A DNA stretch of 64,000 nucleotides from Stutzerimonas stutzeri (GTDB lineage Bacteria > Pseudomonadota > Gammaproteobacteria > Pseudomonadales > Pseudomonadaceae), in NCBI RefSeq assembly GCF_002890915.1, contig NZ_POUT01000014.1, forward strand, positions 40,073 to 104,072. Direction: 5' to 3'. Made by a program: the position numbers and the translations under genes. The notes under the pieces are model-generated. The model ran no database searches, was not told the DNA's origin, and saw only the letters and a list, made by a program, of their open reading frames with translations. This document shows positions 7,277 through 16,588 of the stretch, one piece after another; the first letter of the stretch is position 1, and every line of letters starts with the position of its first letter.

Positions 7277-7897
7277 ATGCGCCACCTGCTGCTCGCCTTG
7301 CCCGTGATCCTGCTGCCGCTGAGCTATAGCCAAGCACACGAGGATCACCACCACCACGACCATGAACAGGCCTTGAGCCTGGGCGCCCACGAACACGGCG
7401 CGGCCCGCCTCAATGCCGCGCTGGACGGCGACCGCCTGGAACTGGAGTTCGACAGCCCGGCGATCAACCTGCTCGGTTTCGAGCATGCGCCCGCCAACGA
7501 CGCGGACGAGGCCCGGATCGCCCACGCCCGCGCACAGCTGGAGCAGCCACACGGGCTGTTCGGCCTGCCGCCCGCGGCGGATTGCACGGTGAGCGAACAG
7601 CGATTCGAGGGCGAGCTGCTCGGCACCAGCCATGCCGGCTACCAGCGCCAGGACCGGCACGACCACGACCATGACCATGACCATGACGAGGCGGCCACAC
7701 TGCAGCACACCGGGCACAGCGATATCGAGGCCTATTACCAGTTCAGCTGCAGCAACCCCGGCGCACTGCAGGCCCTGGAACTGCGCGGCTTGTTCGAAAG
7801 CTTTCCCGGAACCGAGAAGATTCAGGTACAACTGATCGGCCCGAACGGCCAGCAGGGCGCGGAACTCACGCCGGAGCGTTCGCAACTGCCGTTCTGA
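7277..7897 (+). CDS. Periplasmic His-rich DUF2796 metal-binding protein
   Basis: Residues 1-20 form a Sec signal peptide cleaved after SQA. The mature 186-residue protein carries two histidine clusters, HEDHHHHDHE near the new N-terminus and HDHDHDHDHDE at about residue 130, typical zinc ligands. The remainder is DUF2796 (GAHEHGAARLNAALDGD). It is first in an operon with an ABC ATPase, a permease and a DUF3299 protein, 28 bp before the ATPase, behind a Zur box. A zinc-capture or zinc-shuttling role in the periplasm is inferred. Confidence 0.87.
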   Translation: MRHLLLALPVILLPLSYSQAHEDHHHHDHEQALSLGAHEHGAARLNAALDGDRLELEFDSPAINLLGFEHAPANDADEARIAHARAQLEQPHGLFGLPPAADCTVSEQRFEGELLGTSHAGYQRQDRHDHDHDHDHDEAATLQHTGHSDIEAYYQFSCSNPGALQALELRGLFESFPGTEKIQVQLIGPNGQQGAELTPERSQLPF

Positions 7898-7924
7898 TCC
7901 ACCGACCTTCAAAGACAGGACCCG

Positions 7925-8632
7925 ATGACGGCCCCTCTGCTCGCAATCGAAAACCTCGGCTTCGCCTGGCCCCGCCAGGCCGAGCTGCTGGACATCCCGG
8001 CGTTCCGCCTGGAGCGCGGCGAAAGCCTGTTCCTCAAGGGCCCCTCGGGCAGCGGCAAGACCACCCTGCTCGGCCTGATCGGCGGCGTGCAGAAGGCCGG
8101 CCGCGGCAGTGTCCGGCTGCTCGGCCAGGACCTGGGCAGTCTGTCGGCCGGTGCGCGCGACCGCTTCCGCGTCGACCATACCGGCTACATCTTCCAGCAG
8201 TTCAACCTGCTGCCGTTTCTCACGGTGCGCGAGAACGCCTGCCTGCCCTGCCACTTCTCGCGCCTGCGCGCCGAGCGGGCGCGCCAGCGTCACGGCAGCG
8301 TGGCCGGGGCTGCAGCCAGCCTGCTCGAACACCTCGGGCTGGCGCGCGAGTTGTTCGAACGCCGCGCCGAAGCGCTGTCCATCGGCCAGCAGCAGCGCGT
8401 CGCCGCCGCCCGCGCGCTGATCGGCCAGCCGGAACTGGTCATCGCCGACGAACCGACCTCGGCGCTGGATGCCGACAGCCGCGAGGCCTTCCTGCAGTTG
8501 CTGTTCGCCGAATGCCGCGCGGCAGGGGCCAGCCTGCTGTTCGTCAGCCACGACCAGAGCCTGGCGCCGCTGTTCGACCGCAGCCTGGCGCTGGGCGAGC
8601 TCAACCGCGCCGCCCGCACACCGGAGATTTAG
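7925..8632 (+). CDS. ABC transporter ATP-binding protein (MacB/LolD type)
   Basis: The 235-residue ATPase shows Walker A GPSGSGKTTLLG (about residues 38-49), a Q-loop FQQFNLLPFLTV, a variant signature LSIGQQQRVAAARAL, Walker B LVIADEPTSALD and the H-loop FVSHD. It pairs with the FtsX-like permease three bases downstream. In P. aeruginosa this ATPase belongs to the zinc-regulated PA4063-PA4066 set. It is likely a mechanotransmission ABC unit and not an importer. Substrate unknown. Confidence 0.92.
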   Translation: MTAPLLAIENLGFAWPRQAELLDIPAFRLERGESLFLKGPSGSGKTTLLGLIGGVQKAGRGSVRLLGQDLGSLSAGARDRFRVDHTGYIFQQFNLLPFLTVRENACLPCHFSRLRAERARQRHGSVAGAAASLLEHLGLARELFERRAEALSIGQQQRVAAARALIGQPELVIADEPTSALDADSREAFLQLLFAECRAAGASLLFVSHDQSLAPLFDRSLALGELNRAARTPEI

Positions 8633-8635
8633 CCG

Positions 8636-9901
8636 ATGTATCTCCTGCGCCTGGCCCTGGCGAGCCTGAACAACCGCCGTTTCACCGCGCTGCTGACGAT
8701 CTTCGCCATCGCCCTGTCGGTGTGCCTGCTGCTCGCCGTCGAGCGGGTGCGCAACGAAACCCGCGCCAGCTTCGCCAGCACCATCAGCGGCACCGACCTG
8801 GTGGTCGGCGCCCGCTCCGGCTCGGTGAACCTGCTGCTGTATTCAGTGTTCCGCATCGGCAACGCCACCAACAACATCCGCTGGGACAGCTACCGGCACT
8901 TCGCCGAACACCCACGGGTCAGCTGGGCGATCCCGATATCGCTGGGCGATTCGCACCGCGGCTACCGGGTGATGGGCACCAGCGGTGCCTACTTCGAGCA
9001 CTACCGCTACGGACGCAAACAGCCGCTGCAGCTGGCCGAAGGCCGCGCCTTCGCCAGCGACCCGTTCGAGGTGGTGCTCGGCGCGGAAGTGGCCCGGGCG
9101 CTGGCCTACCGGCTGGGCGACGAGATCGTGCTGGCCCACGGCGTCGCCCGGGTCAGCCTGGTCCAGCACGACGACAAGCCGTTCCGCGTGGTCGGCGTGC
9201 TGCACCCCACCGGCACGCCGGTCGACCGCACCCTGCACATCAGCCTCGCCGGCATGGAAGCGCTGCACGTCGACTGGCAGAACGGCATGCCGGCCCGCGG
9301 TACGGCGCGCATCGATGCCGAGCAGGCGCGCCGGATGGATCTGCAGCCCGAGCAGATCACCGCCTTCCTGCTGGGGCTCAACAGCAAGGTGGCCACCTTC
9401 GCCCTGCAACGCGAGATCAACCAGTACCGCGGCGAACCGCTGCTGGCCATCCTGCCCGGCGTCGCCCTGCAGGAACTCTGGAGCCTGATGGGCACGGCGG
9501 AGAAGGCGCTGTTCGTGGTCTCGCTGTTCGTCGTGTTGACCGGCCTGATCGGCATGCTGACGGCGATCCTGACCAGCCTCAACGAGCGCCGCCGGGAAAT
9601 GGCCATCCTGCGCTCGGTGGGCGCCCGGCCCTGGCACATCGCCGGCCTGCTGGTGGCCGAGGCCTTCAGCCTGGCGCTGGCGGGCGTGCTGTGCGGGTTG
9701 CTGCTGCTCTATGCCGCCATCGCCGTCGCCCAGGCGCCGCTGCAGGCCCAGTACGGGCTCTATCTGCCGCTGGCCTGGCCGAGCCGCTACGAATGGTCGC
9801 TGCTCGCAGGCATACTGCTGGCCGGACTGCTGATCGGCGGCGTGCCGGCCTGGCGCGCCTACCGGCAGTCCCTGGCCGATGGCCTGTCGATCAGATTGTG
9901 A
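8636..9901 (+). CDS. MacB/FtsX-like ABC permease
   Basis: The 421-residue protein has the MacB-type layout: one N-terminal TM (about residues 15-35), a large periplasmic domain (about 40-280) and three C-terminal TMs with the FtsX domain containing LTSLNERRREMAILRSVGA. It works with the preceding ATPase. A membrane-fusion partner is absent, which argues against a MacAB-type efflux pump. A LolCDE-like or regulatory role linked to the neighbouring zinc proteins is possible. Confidence 0.9.
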   Translation: MYLLRLALASLNNRRFTALLTIFAIALSVCLLLAVERVRNETRASFASTISGTDLVVGARSGSVNLLLYSVFRIGNATNNIRWDSYRHFAEHPRVSWAIPISLGDSHRGYRVMGTSGAYFEHYRYGRKQPLQLAEGRAFASDPFEVVLGAEVARALAYRLGDEIVLAHGVARVSLVQHDDKPFRVVGVLHPTGTPVDRTLHISLAGMEALHVDWQNGMPARGTARIDAEQARRMDLQPEQITAFLLGLNSKVATFALQREINQYRGEPLLAILPGVALQELWSLMGTAEKALFVVSLFVVLTGLIGMLTAILTSLNERRREMAILRSVGARPWHIAGLLVAEAFSLALAGVLCGLLLLYAAIAVAQAPLQAQYGLYLPLAWPSRYEWSLLAGILLAGLLIGGVPAWRAYRQSLADGLSIRL

Positions 9902-9909
9902 GGAATTCC

Positions 9910-10428
9910 ATGTCGCGCCTGCTGCTCGCCACGCTGTTCGCCCTTGCGGCGCCTTTCGCGATCGCCGAGGTCCGTGAGCTGCAGTGGGCGGACCTGATCC
10001 CCGCGGATGCTCCGCCGCCACCACCGCCAGTGGCGATCCACGACCTGTCGCAGCTGGCGGACGTGCTGGCCGCCGAAAGCGGCCCCGCCGCCGCGCAGCA
10101 ATCCCCCGCCGCGCCGGTGGTCGAGGCCCTGGACGGCGCCCGGGTGAAGCTGCCGGGGTATATCGTGCCGCTGGACCTGAGCGAGGACGGGCGCGTCACC
10201 GAGTTCCTGCTGGTGCCCTACTTCGGCGCCTGCATCCACGTGCCACCGCCACCGTCGAACCAGATCGTGCATGCCACCAGCGAGCTGGGGGTCAGGGTCG
10301 ATGCGCTCTACCAGCCGTTCTGGGTCGAAGGGCCGCTGAAGGTCGAGCACGCCAGCAGCGAACTGGCCGAGGCCGGCTATCGCATGGAAGCGCAGAATAT
10401 CTACGTCTACGAGCTATCCGATAATTGA
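9910..10428 (+). CDS. Periplasmic DUF3299 protein
   Basis: A 172-residue secreted protein with a signal peptide ending FAIAE. The conserved DUF3299 core (about residues 75-165) reads KLPGYIVPLD, EFLLVPYFGACIHVPPPPSNQIVH and ends in the QNIYVYEL strand. The Cys-His pair in GACIHVPPPP is conserved in the family and could bind metal. Last gene of the zinc-linked operon; ATG follows AGGAATTCC. The molecular function is not established. Confidence 0.85.
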   Translation: MSRLLLATLFALAAPFAIAEVRELQWADLIPADAPPPPPPVAIHDLSQLADVLAAESGPAAAQQSPAAPVVEALDGARVKLPGYIVPLDLSEDGRVTEFLLVPYFGACIHVPPPPSNQIVHATSELGVRVDALYQPFWVEGPLKVEHASSELAEAGYRMEAQNIYVYELSDN

Positions 10429-10466
10429 TGAGGCGCCGGTCCAGCGGAGGCCGTCATGCATCACAA

Positions 10467-10496
10467 TTGTTATTGATAGTTAATCTCATTTATATT
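10467..10496 (+). promoter_or_regulatory. Sigma-70 promoter overlapped by a Fur-box-like sequence
   Basis: TTGTTA (10467-10472) and TATATT (10491-10496) are spaced by 18 bp. Between them TGATAGTTAATCTCA (10474-10488) matches the TGATAATnATTATCA Fur consensus at 11 of 14 positions, embedded in AT-rich sequence unlike its surroundings. The arrangement predicts iron repression of the sigma factor gene. Confidence 0.65.
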
Positions 10497-10530
10497 GGCG
10501 CCCCCTGCGTTCGTGCCGAATGGGCCTGCC

Positions 10531-11052
10531 GTGACCGAGAACTCGCCGCCGCGCCAGTTACTGGACAGCTTCCTGCACCACTACGATGCGCTGCTCGCAC
10601 AGATCGTGCGGCGCTTCGGCGATCGCCACTTCGCCCAGGACGTGGTGCAGGATGTCGGCCTGCAACTGGTGAAGCGGCCCGAACGCGACGGTATCCAGTC
10701 GCCGCTCGCCCTGCTGCGCCGTATCGCCCACGAGCATGCGATCAGTTGCTGGCGCCACGAGCGACGCCGCCAATCGCGCGTGCTGTCGCTGCCCGAACTG
10801 CCGGAGGTGGCTTGCCCGCTGTCCGAGCAGGAGCGCCTGGCACAGGCCAGACAGGCACTGGACAGACTGACGCAGGCGATCGAGGCGCTGCCCGAGCGCT
10901 GCCGCGAGGTGTTCGTCATGCACAAGATCCACCTCGTCCCGCAGGCGCAGGTCGCGACGCATCTGGGAATTTCCATCAAGACCGTGGAAAAGCATCTGCG
11001 CTTGGGCATGGCCAGGTGTCGCGCCGAGCTGGAAAAGCATCATGAGCGATAA
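10531..11052 (+). CDS. FecI-like ECF sigma factor
   Basis: The 173-residue protein has region 2 (about residues 20-85, HFAQDVVQDVGLQL) and region 4 (about 115-165, LPERCREVFVMHKIH then VATHLGISIKTVEKHL), as in iron-starvation sigma factors. A TTG at 10495 would lengthen it by 12 residues, but it lies inside the predicted -10 element, so I chose the GTG at 10531. It overlaps the FecR gene by 11 bp. The expected target is the receptor gene two positions on, activated on ligand binding. Confidence 0.88.
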   Translation: MTENSPPRQLLDSFLHHYDALLAQIVRRFGDRHFAQDVVQDVGLQLVKRPERDGIQSPLALLRRIAHEHAISCWRHERRRQSRVLSLPELPEVACPLSEQERLAQARQALDRLTQAIEALPERCREVFVMHKIHLVPQAQVATHLGISIKTVEKHLRLGMARCRAELEKHHER

Positions 11053-11875
11053 GCAGCAGTCACGAGGCCGGCAAGCCCCACGGTCCTCCCCCGAGCAGCT
11101 GTTACAGCAGCACCGCCAGGAACTGCAGCAGCGCTTTGCATTGCCCCCTGCGCGCGCGGCGCGACGTTCGCGCAAGGCGCTGCTGGGACCTCTGGTGCTT
11201 CTGTTGGCGAGCGCGGCCCTGCTCTGGCTGGACCCGGCCTATCGCCATGAGTCCCATGCCAGCGGCGAGCAGCGCCTGGCGGTGACGCTGGCCGACGGCA
11301 GTCAGGCCTTGCTCGACAGCCGTACCCGGCTACACGTCGCTTGGCATCTTCGTTCGCGGCAGCTGACCCTGGAGCAGGGACAAGCGCAACTGGCGGTGCG
11401 GCGCCAGCCCTGGCGCCCGCTGCGGGTCGATGCCGGCGCGCTGCAGGTCGAAGTGCTGGGCACCACGTTCGGCGTACTGCGCGAGCATGAACGGGCCCAG
11501 GTCACGGTAATCGAGGGCCGGGTGGCGGCAACCGACGCCCGGGGCGCCGGGCGCACCGAACTGCGCGCCGGCGACCGGGTCACGGCGCACGCCGGAGGCC
11601 TGGAACAAGCGCAGCGGGTGGACCTCGAGACGGCCATGGCCTGGACCCGCGGCCGGTTGATCTTCCGGCGTACACCGCTCGCCGATGCGCTGGTGCAGAT
11701 GCAGCGCTACCACCCGGCACCGATCCGGCTGAACGAGCCGACGCTGGCCGAGCTGCCGGTTTCCGGCGCGCTGTCCACCACGCGAGTCGCCGCGTTTCTC
11801 AAGGCACTGCCGGCACTGCTGCCCGTGGTCGTGACAGAAGCGGATGACGGCGGCTTCCTGATCAACCAACGATAA
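11042..11875 (+). CDS. FecR-like anti-sigma / signal transducer, atypical N-terminus
   Basis: The protein (277 residues) has one TM at about residues 46-63 (LLGPLVLLLASAALLWL), then a periplasmic FecR domain (about 75-175: VTLADGSQALLDSRTRLHV, VEVLGTTFGVL, VIEGRVA) and a C-terminal STN-like segment ending GGFLINQR. The cytoplasmic N-terminus is 45 residues of Arg/Gln-rich sequence. It lacks the tryptophan-containing DUF4880 motif usual in FecR proteins, and the whole protein is some 40 residues shorter than most. It should transmit receptor occupancy to the sigma factor. Confidence 0.85.
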   Translation: MSDKQQSRGRQAPRSSPEQLLQQHRQELQQRFALPPARAARRSRKALLGPLVLLLASAALLWLDPAYRHESHASGEQRLAVTLADGSQALLDSRTRLHVAWHLRSRQLTLEQGQAQLAVRRQPWRPLRVDAGALQVEVLGTTFGVLREHERAQVTVIEGRVAATDARGAGRTELRAGDRVTAHAGGLEQAQRVDLETAMAWTRGRLIFRRTPLADALVQMQRYHPAPIRLNEPTLAELPVSGALSTTRVAAFLKALPALLPVVVTEADDGGFLINQR

Positions 11876-11953
11876 TTATTTTCATCTGGAGGTAGGGTTT
11901 GCGGCATCGCGCGGCGGTAGACCTGGCAAACAACGACCAGAGAGATCCGCTAC

Positions 11954-14380
11954 ATGAAACACCGCCCTCCTTTCCGCCGGCGCCTGGCGCTGCCTGTTCT
12001 GATCGCCAGCGCGATCCTCTCGGCCGAGGTCTCGGCGCAGGATTTGCACCTGGACCTGCCGGCCGGTCCGCTCGAACGATCGCTGGATAATCTGGCACAC
12101 CAAGCCGGCGTCGAAATTCTCTACAGCAGCGAACAGGCCGCCGGCCACCACGCTCCAGCCGTCAACGGCACCTTCAGCGCCAGCGAAGCGCTACGCCTGC
12201 TGCTGCAGGGCAGCGACCTGCAGGTGCAGGTGCGCGACGGCAACCTGATCGTGGTACCGCGGCGCAGCGGCGACGAGCAGGCCGGCCAGGCTGCGCCATT
12301 GGATCTGGGCAACGCGATAGTGGTCGCCGACCGCCGCAGCAGCGATCTGGTCAGCCCGGCGCGGCAGACCACGGTGATCGAACGCGGCGAGCTCGAACAG
12401 CTGCGCCAGGGCTCGACCAACCTGGCCGCCGCGCTGAGCAAGGCGGTGCCCGGCATGGCCGACTCGAGCCGCACCATCACCGATTACGGCCAGACCCTGC
12501 GCGGACGGAACATGCTGGTACTGGTGGATGGCATCCCACTCAACACCAATCGCAGCTCGTCGCGCGACCTGGCCAACCTGGAGCTGCTGGATATCGAGCA
12601 AATCGCCGTGGAGCGCGGCAGCAGCGCCATCTATGGCGGTGGCGCCAGCGGCGGCATCGTCTCGGTCAGCACCGTAGCGGCAGGAGGCGAGAACCGTGCG
12701 CGGACCAGCATCAGCGCCGAAACATCGCTGTCGCAGCTGGACAGCGACGGGCTGGGCGGCACCCTGCGCCACAGCTTCAGCGGCAGCCAGGGCACGGTCG
12801 ACTACGGCCTCGCCCTGGCCACGCAATACAAAGGCGCGTCCTATGACGCCGACGGCCGACGCATCGCGCCGGAACCCAGCCAGGGCGACCTGTTCGACTC
12901 GGCCGCCTACAGCCTGGGCGGCAAGCTCGGCGTACACCTGGACGATCTGCAATACCTGCAACTGTCGGCCAGCCGCTACGACGTGCAGCAGGACACCGAC
13001 CATGCGCCCGACCCGAGCGTAAAGGCCCAGCCGCTACGCAGCGTAGCGGCGCGTGCGCAAAGCGGGCTTGAGCTCGACGAGCAGACCCGCTTGACCAATG
13101 ACCTGTTGTCCCTGGATTACCGCCACGCCGACCTGCTCGGCAGCGAACTGGCGGCGCAGCTCTACTACCGCGACTATTTCACCCGCTTCAGCCCCTTCGA
13201 CGCACGCGCCGTCGTCACCCGCGGTGGGCAGGTCGACCAGATATCCCAGGAGTCCAAGGTCAAGGGTGCACGCCTGACCCTGACCACCCCGTTGCGGGAA
13301 AACCGTACCCAGTTGCTCTGGGGCATGGACTACAACCAGGAGCGCAGCAAGATGCCGCTGGACGTGTTCGACCCGGCCATCTACGACGCCAGCGGCGGAC
13401 TGGTATTCGAGAAGATCGGCGAACTGACCTACATGCCCTGGGTGACAACCCGCAGCACGGGCACTTTCGCCCAGCTGCAGCACCGCTTCAATGCGCACTG
13501 GTCGGCCGAGGGCGGCATCCGCTACGAGCGTGCCAGCGCCGAATTCGACGACTTCCAGCCACTGTCCCAGCTGAACCTGGCCAACCCGGCGACGGTGCGC
13601 GGCGGCGAAGTGGATTACTCGGCAACCCTCTACAACATCGGCGTGGTCTACGCGCCCAACCTGCAGCACGAACTGTACGCCTCGTTCAGCCAGGGCTTCG
13701 AGCTGCCGGACATTGGCCTGCAGGTGCGCAACGCCCGCGCCAACTTCGATATCGGCTCGTCGGACCTGGAACCAGTCGAGGTGGACAACTACGAAATCGG
13801 TTGGCGCGGCCAGTTCGAGCAGACCCGTGCGTCGCTGGCGCTGTTCCAGTCGCGCTCACGCCTGGGCGGTGTGCAAAGTTTCAATAACGGGCTGATCCTC
13901 AGCCGCACCCGCGAGCGCATCGAAGGAATCGAAGCGCAACTGGACTTCAGCTCGCTGGACGAGCGCTGGGGCAGCGGCGCCAGCCTGACCTGGTTGCAGG
14001 GCCGCGAACGGCCGAAGGGTGGTGACGATCGGGACATGACCGGCTACCGCATTCCGCCGCTCAAGCTCACGGCCTACCTGGAATATGCGCCGCTGGATGA
14101 CTGGCACAACCGCCTGCAGGCGACCTATTTCGGTCGGCGCGACTACCGCCTGGATGGCGTGGAAAGCTTCGGTCGTCGCGAAGTGGACAGTTATGTGCTG
14201 GTCGACCTGCTCAGCCGCTATCGCCTGGACGAGCACAACAGCATCACCCTGGGCGTGCAGAACCTGCTCAATCGCCACTACTACCCCACCTACAGCCAAC
14301 TCTTGCGCAGCAGTGACAACACCAGCCACCTGCCGGCCGCCGGCACCGTGCTAGCGATGCGCTACGACCACCGCTGGTAG
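11954..14380 (+). CDS. TonB-dependent outer membrane transducer receptor (siderophore-type)
   Basis: An 808-residue outer membrane receptor. The signal peptide ends at about residue 28. An STN signalling domain follows (about 30-105, DLPAGPLERSLDNLA...GVEILYS), then a plug (about 130-245, with GRNMLVLVDGIPLNT and GSSAIYGGGASGGIVSV) and a 22-strand barrel closing YDHRW with the terminal aromatic residue. The STN domain marks it as a transducer signalling through FecR to the sigma factor just upstream. The substrate is probably a ferric siderophore; IutA-like in feel, but I cannot name it. Confidence 0.92.
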   Translation: MKHRPPFRRRLALPVLIASAILSAEVSAQDLHLDLPAGPLERSLDNLAHQAGVEILYSSEQAAGHHAPAVNGTFSASEALRLLLQGSDLQVQVRDGNLIVVPRRSGDEQAGQAAPLDLGNAIVVADRRSSDLVSPARQTTVIERGELEQLRQGSTNLAAALSKAVPGMADSSRTITDYGQTLRGRNMLVLVDGIPLNTNRSSSRDLANLELLDIEQIAVERGSSAIYGGGASGGIVSVSTVAAGGENRARTSISAETSLSQLDSDGLGGTLRHSFSGSQGTVDYGLALATQYKGASYDADGRRIAPEPSQGDLFDSAAYSLGGKLGVHLDDLQYLQLSASRYDVQQDTDHAPDPSVKAQPLRSVAARAQSGLELDEQTRLTNDLLSLDYRHADLLGSELAAQLYYRDYFTRFSPFDARAVVTRGGQVDQISQESKVKGARLTLTTPLRENRTQLLWGMDYNQERSKMPLDVFDPAIYDASGGLVFEKIGELTYMPWVTTRSTGTFAQLQHRFNAHWSAEGGIRYERASAEFDDFQPLSQLNLANPATVRGGEVDYSATLYNIGVVYAPNLQHELYASFSQGFELPDIGLQVRNARANFDIGSSDLEPVEVDNYEIGWRGQFEQTRASLALFQSRSRLGGVQSFNNGLILSRTRERIEGIEAQLDFSSLDERWGSGASLTWLQGRERPKGGDDRDMTGYRIPPLKLTAYLEYAPLDDWHNRLQATYFGRRDYRLDGVESFGRREVDSYVLVDLLSRYRLDEHNSITLGVQNLLNRHYYPTYSQLLRSSDNTSHLPAAGTVLAMRYDHRW

Positions 14381-14784
14381 AACGCCAGCAGCGACCGGTT
14401 GCGCAAGGCAGCCGGTCGCCATCATCGCACACGCTTCGATTCTTGAAATCGACCCCGGCATGCTGGGACATCGTCGCCAAACGGCCGCCCAGCCCTGAGG
14501 CACGTTGGAAGCGCCGCCGGCGCCCCGCGTCATACAGGTTTGAAATCGTGCTGAAGAGACTCGAGCCGTTATGCCCACTCACTGGCGGGGCACAGGCTGT
14601 AGGCCGAATACGTTGATCGTGCTCAGCAGGCAGCCGACGCGACAGTGTCGCCGCGGGTTCGGCTGCCGAAATGGCTGTCCTGGCCCGGCGCAACGGCCAG
14701 CGGCAGCAGGCAGAAAGGCGCTGCTCATGAGGTCGCCTTCCGGCGGCGGCCTGGCGGTGAGCATCCACCGCCACGGAAGTACGA
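14381..14784. other. Intergenic region between convergent iron genes
   Basis: About 400 bp with no credible gene. Just after the receptor stop, 14391-14419 folds into GCGACCGG/CCGGTCGC with a 13-base loop; no T-run follows, so it is a weak terminator candidate at best. The short frames here lack ribosome sites and homology. Confidence 0.5.
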
Positions 14785-15876
14785 TCAGTTCGCGCGGGCG
14801 ATCTGCCGCTCGCGTTCGAAGCTGAGCTCGCCTTCGGCCCAGTCACGCCATTCACGCACCCGGCGGCGCTCCGCCCCGGCCCGCTCGGCCTGCTTCAGCG
14901 CCTCGAGCCCGGCCTGCCAGCGGGCCTGCTCCAGTTCCAGCTGGGCCACGTTCATCCAGAACTTGGCGCTGCCGGTCTGGGTCGCCAGCTGACGATAGAC
15001 TTTCGACGCCGCCGTACGCTCACGGGCTTGCCACCAGAGCATGCCCAGGCGCTCCTGGCGCGTGGCGGTGCTCGCCAGCAGGCGCGACTCGAGCAGGCCT
15101 TCGAGCAGCTTGGCGCCCTGCCAGGGCTGGCCGGCGGCGCTGGCCAGCAAGACCAGGTTGTCCAGTTCGGCCTCGCTGAAGCGCAGCCCCTTGGCATGCG
15201 CCGCGCGCAGGGTGGCCAGCGCCTTGTCTTCCGCGCCGGCCAGTTGCTGCAGCCCGGCCAGTTGGCGCCAGGCCTTCACCTGCTCGGGATGGCGGGCCAG
15301 CAACTTGCGTTGCCAGCGCTCGGCCGCCTGATAGCGCTTGAGTTCGGCGTTGCCGCCGACCAGCAGCTGCAGCCAGGCATCGGCGGCCTGGGGGTTGGTC
15401 TGCACGTAGCGCTCGGCCAGTGGCAGTGCCTTGGCATGCTGGCCGAGCCCCTGGTAGGCCTGCACCAGCATCTGCAGCACGTCTTCATCGGCCTGGTTGG
15501 CCGTACCCAGCAGGCTGACGACCTTGGCGTAACGTCCTTCGACGAGATTCAGCCGTGCCAGGTTGAGCCGTTCGCCGTCCAGCAACGCCTCGTCCAGCTT
15601 GCCGCTGGCGACGGCCTTGTCCAACCACTCCAGGGCCTGGCGGTTGTTGCCTTCGGCCCAGGCCAGATAGCCGCGACTACGCCAGAGCAATGCCTCCTCG
15701 CTGCTGCCCGCCTTGGCCTTGACGCTCTCCAGCGCCTTGCGTGCCCCGGCGTAGTCCTTCTTCGCCTGGGCGCTCTTCGCTCGCTCGAGCGCCATGAAGA
15801 CAGCGGGATCGATCGCCTGGGCAGCCTGTACCGAAGCGGCGAGGAAAAGGGTCAGCACGAGTAGCAGGCGAGGCAT
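14785..15876 (-). CDS. Secreted TPR protein of the TonB operon
   Basis: The signal peptide (about residues 1-19, LTLFLAASVQAAQA) is followed by about nine TPR-like helical repeats through residue 355, for example LLWRSRGYLAWAEGNNRQALEWLDKA and WMNVAQLELEQARWQAGLEALKQA. TPR proteins of this kind end TonB2-type operons in Vibrio, Shewanella and related bacteria and support receptor function. It starts one base after the tonB stop. Periplasmic location is inferred from the signal peptide. Confidence 0.85.
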   Translation of the reverse strand: MPRLLLVLTLFLAASVQAAQAIDPAVFMALERAKSAQAKKDYAGARKALESVKAKAGSSEEALLWRSRGYLAWAEGNNRQALEWLDKAVASGKLDEALLDGERLNLARLNLVEGRYAKVVSLLGTANQADEDVLQMLVQAYQGLGQHAKALPLAERYVQTNPQAADAWLQLLVGGNAELKRYQAAERWQRKLLARHPEQVKAWRQLAGLQQLAGAEDKALATLRAAHAKGLRFSEAELDNLVLLASAAGQPWQGAKLLEGLLESRLLASTATRQERLGMLWWQARERTAASKVYRQLATQTGSAKFWMNVAQLELEQARWQAGLEALKQAERAGAERRRVREWRDWAEGELSFERERQIARAN

Positions 15877-15877
15877 C

Positions 15878-16588
15878 TCAGCGTTCTCCTTGCAGGCGGA
15901 AGTGCAGGGTTTTCACCGCTTCGCGGGATACCGCCACACCATTCTCGGTGCGCGGGGCGAAACGCCAGCGGGCGGCGGCGCGGCGAGCCTCGCGGTCGAA
16001 CACGTTGCGCGGCGAGGCCTCCAGCACGCGGATGTTCTCCACCCGGCCCTGCGGGTTGATGGTGAAAGCGAGCTTGATATGCCCTTCGATGCCCTGCTGG
16101 CGGGCACGATAGGGGTACTCCGGGCGTACGTCATTGAGCGGCATCACTTCCTGTTCCGGACCGCCTGGCTGGCCGGCGGCCTCGACGGCGGCGCTGGCCG
16201 GTGCCGGGGCCGCCGGCGCGCTCTGCGCGGCGGTCAGGCCGGACAGGCTGGGGGCCGGCGCGGTCGCAACGGAAATACCGCTGTCGATGGCCGGCAAGTC
16301 CAGGTCCAGTTTCGGCAGGCTGGCATCCGGGGTGGCCATGTTCGGCGTCGGCGGCGTCGGTGGCTGCGGCGTCTTCGGCTGCGGCGGCTGCGGGGCTTGC
16401 TGGCGCGAACGCGTGGCACTGTCCTCGTTACGCCCGTCCATGCGGATGAAGTTGGCGATCGCTACTGGATCGTCCTGGAGCGCATCCTGCGGTGGGTTGA
16501 CCATGCTCAGCATCAGGGCGAACAGCAACAGCGCCATCACGCACGCGGCGATGAACGACAAGCTGAAACGGGCCAGCCGCGGGCGCAT
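15878..16588 (-). CDS. tonB: TonB2-type energy transducer
   Basis: The 236-residue protein has one N-terminal TM (about residues 9-29), a Pro-rich spacer with QPPQPKTPQPPTPPTP (about 66-81) and a C-terminal TonB domain (about 150-236: VRPEYPYRARQQGIEGHIKLAF, then AARRAAARWRFAP). It couples the proton gradient to outer membrane receptors through their TonB box. It is short, as TonB2-class proteins are. Its ATG overlaps the exbD stop (TGATG). Confidence 0.92.
   Translation of the reverse strand: MRPRLARFSLSFIAACVMALLLFALMLSMVNPPQDALQDDPVAIANFIRMDGRNEDSATRSRQQAPQPPQPKTPQPPTPPTPNMATPDASLPKLDLDLPAIDSGISVATAPAPSLSGLTAAQSAPAAPAPASAAVEAAGQPGGPEQEVMPLNDVRPEYPYRARQQGIEGHIKLAFTINPQGRVENIRVLEASPRNVFDREARRAAARWRFAPRTENGVAVSREAVKTLHFRLQGER

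Noticed and set aside
10495..10530. TTG start for the ECF sigma factor
   Set aside because: It falls within the predicted -10 element, so it would not be in the mRNA.
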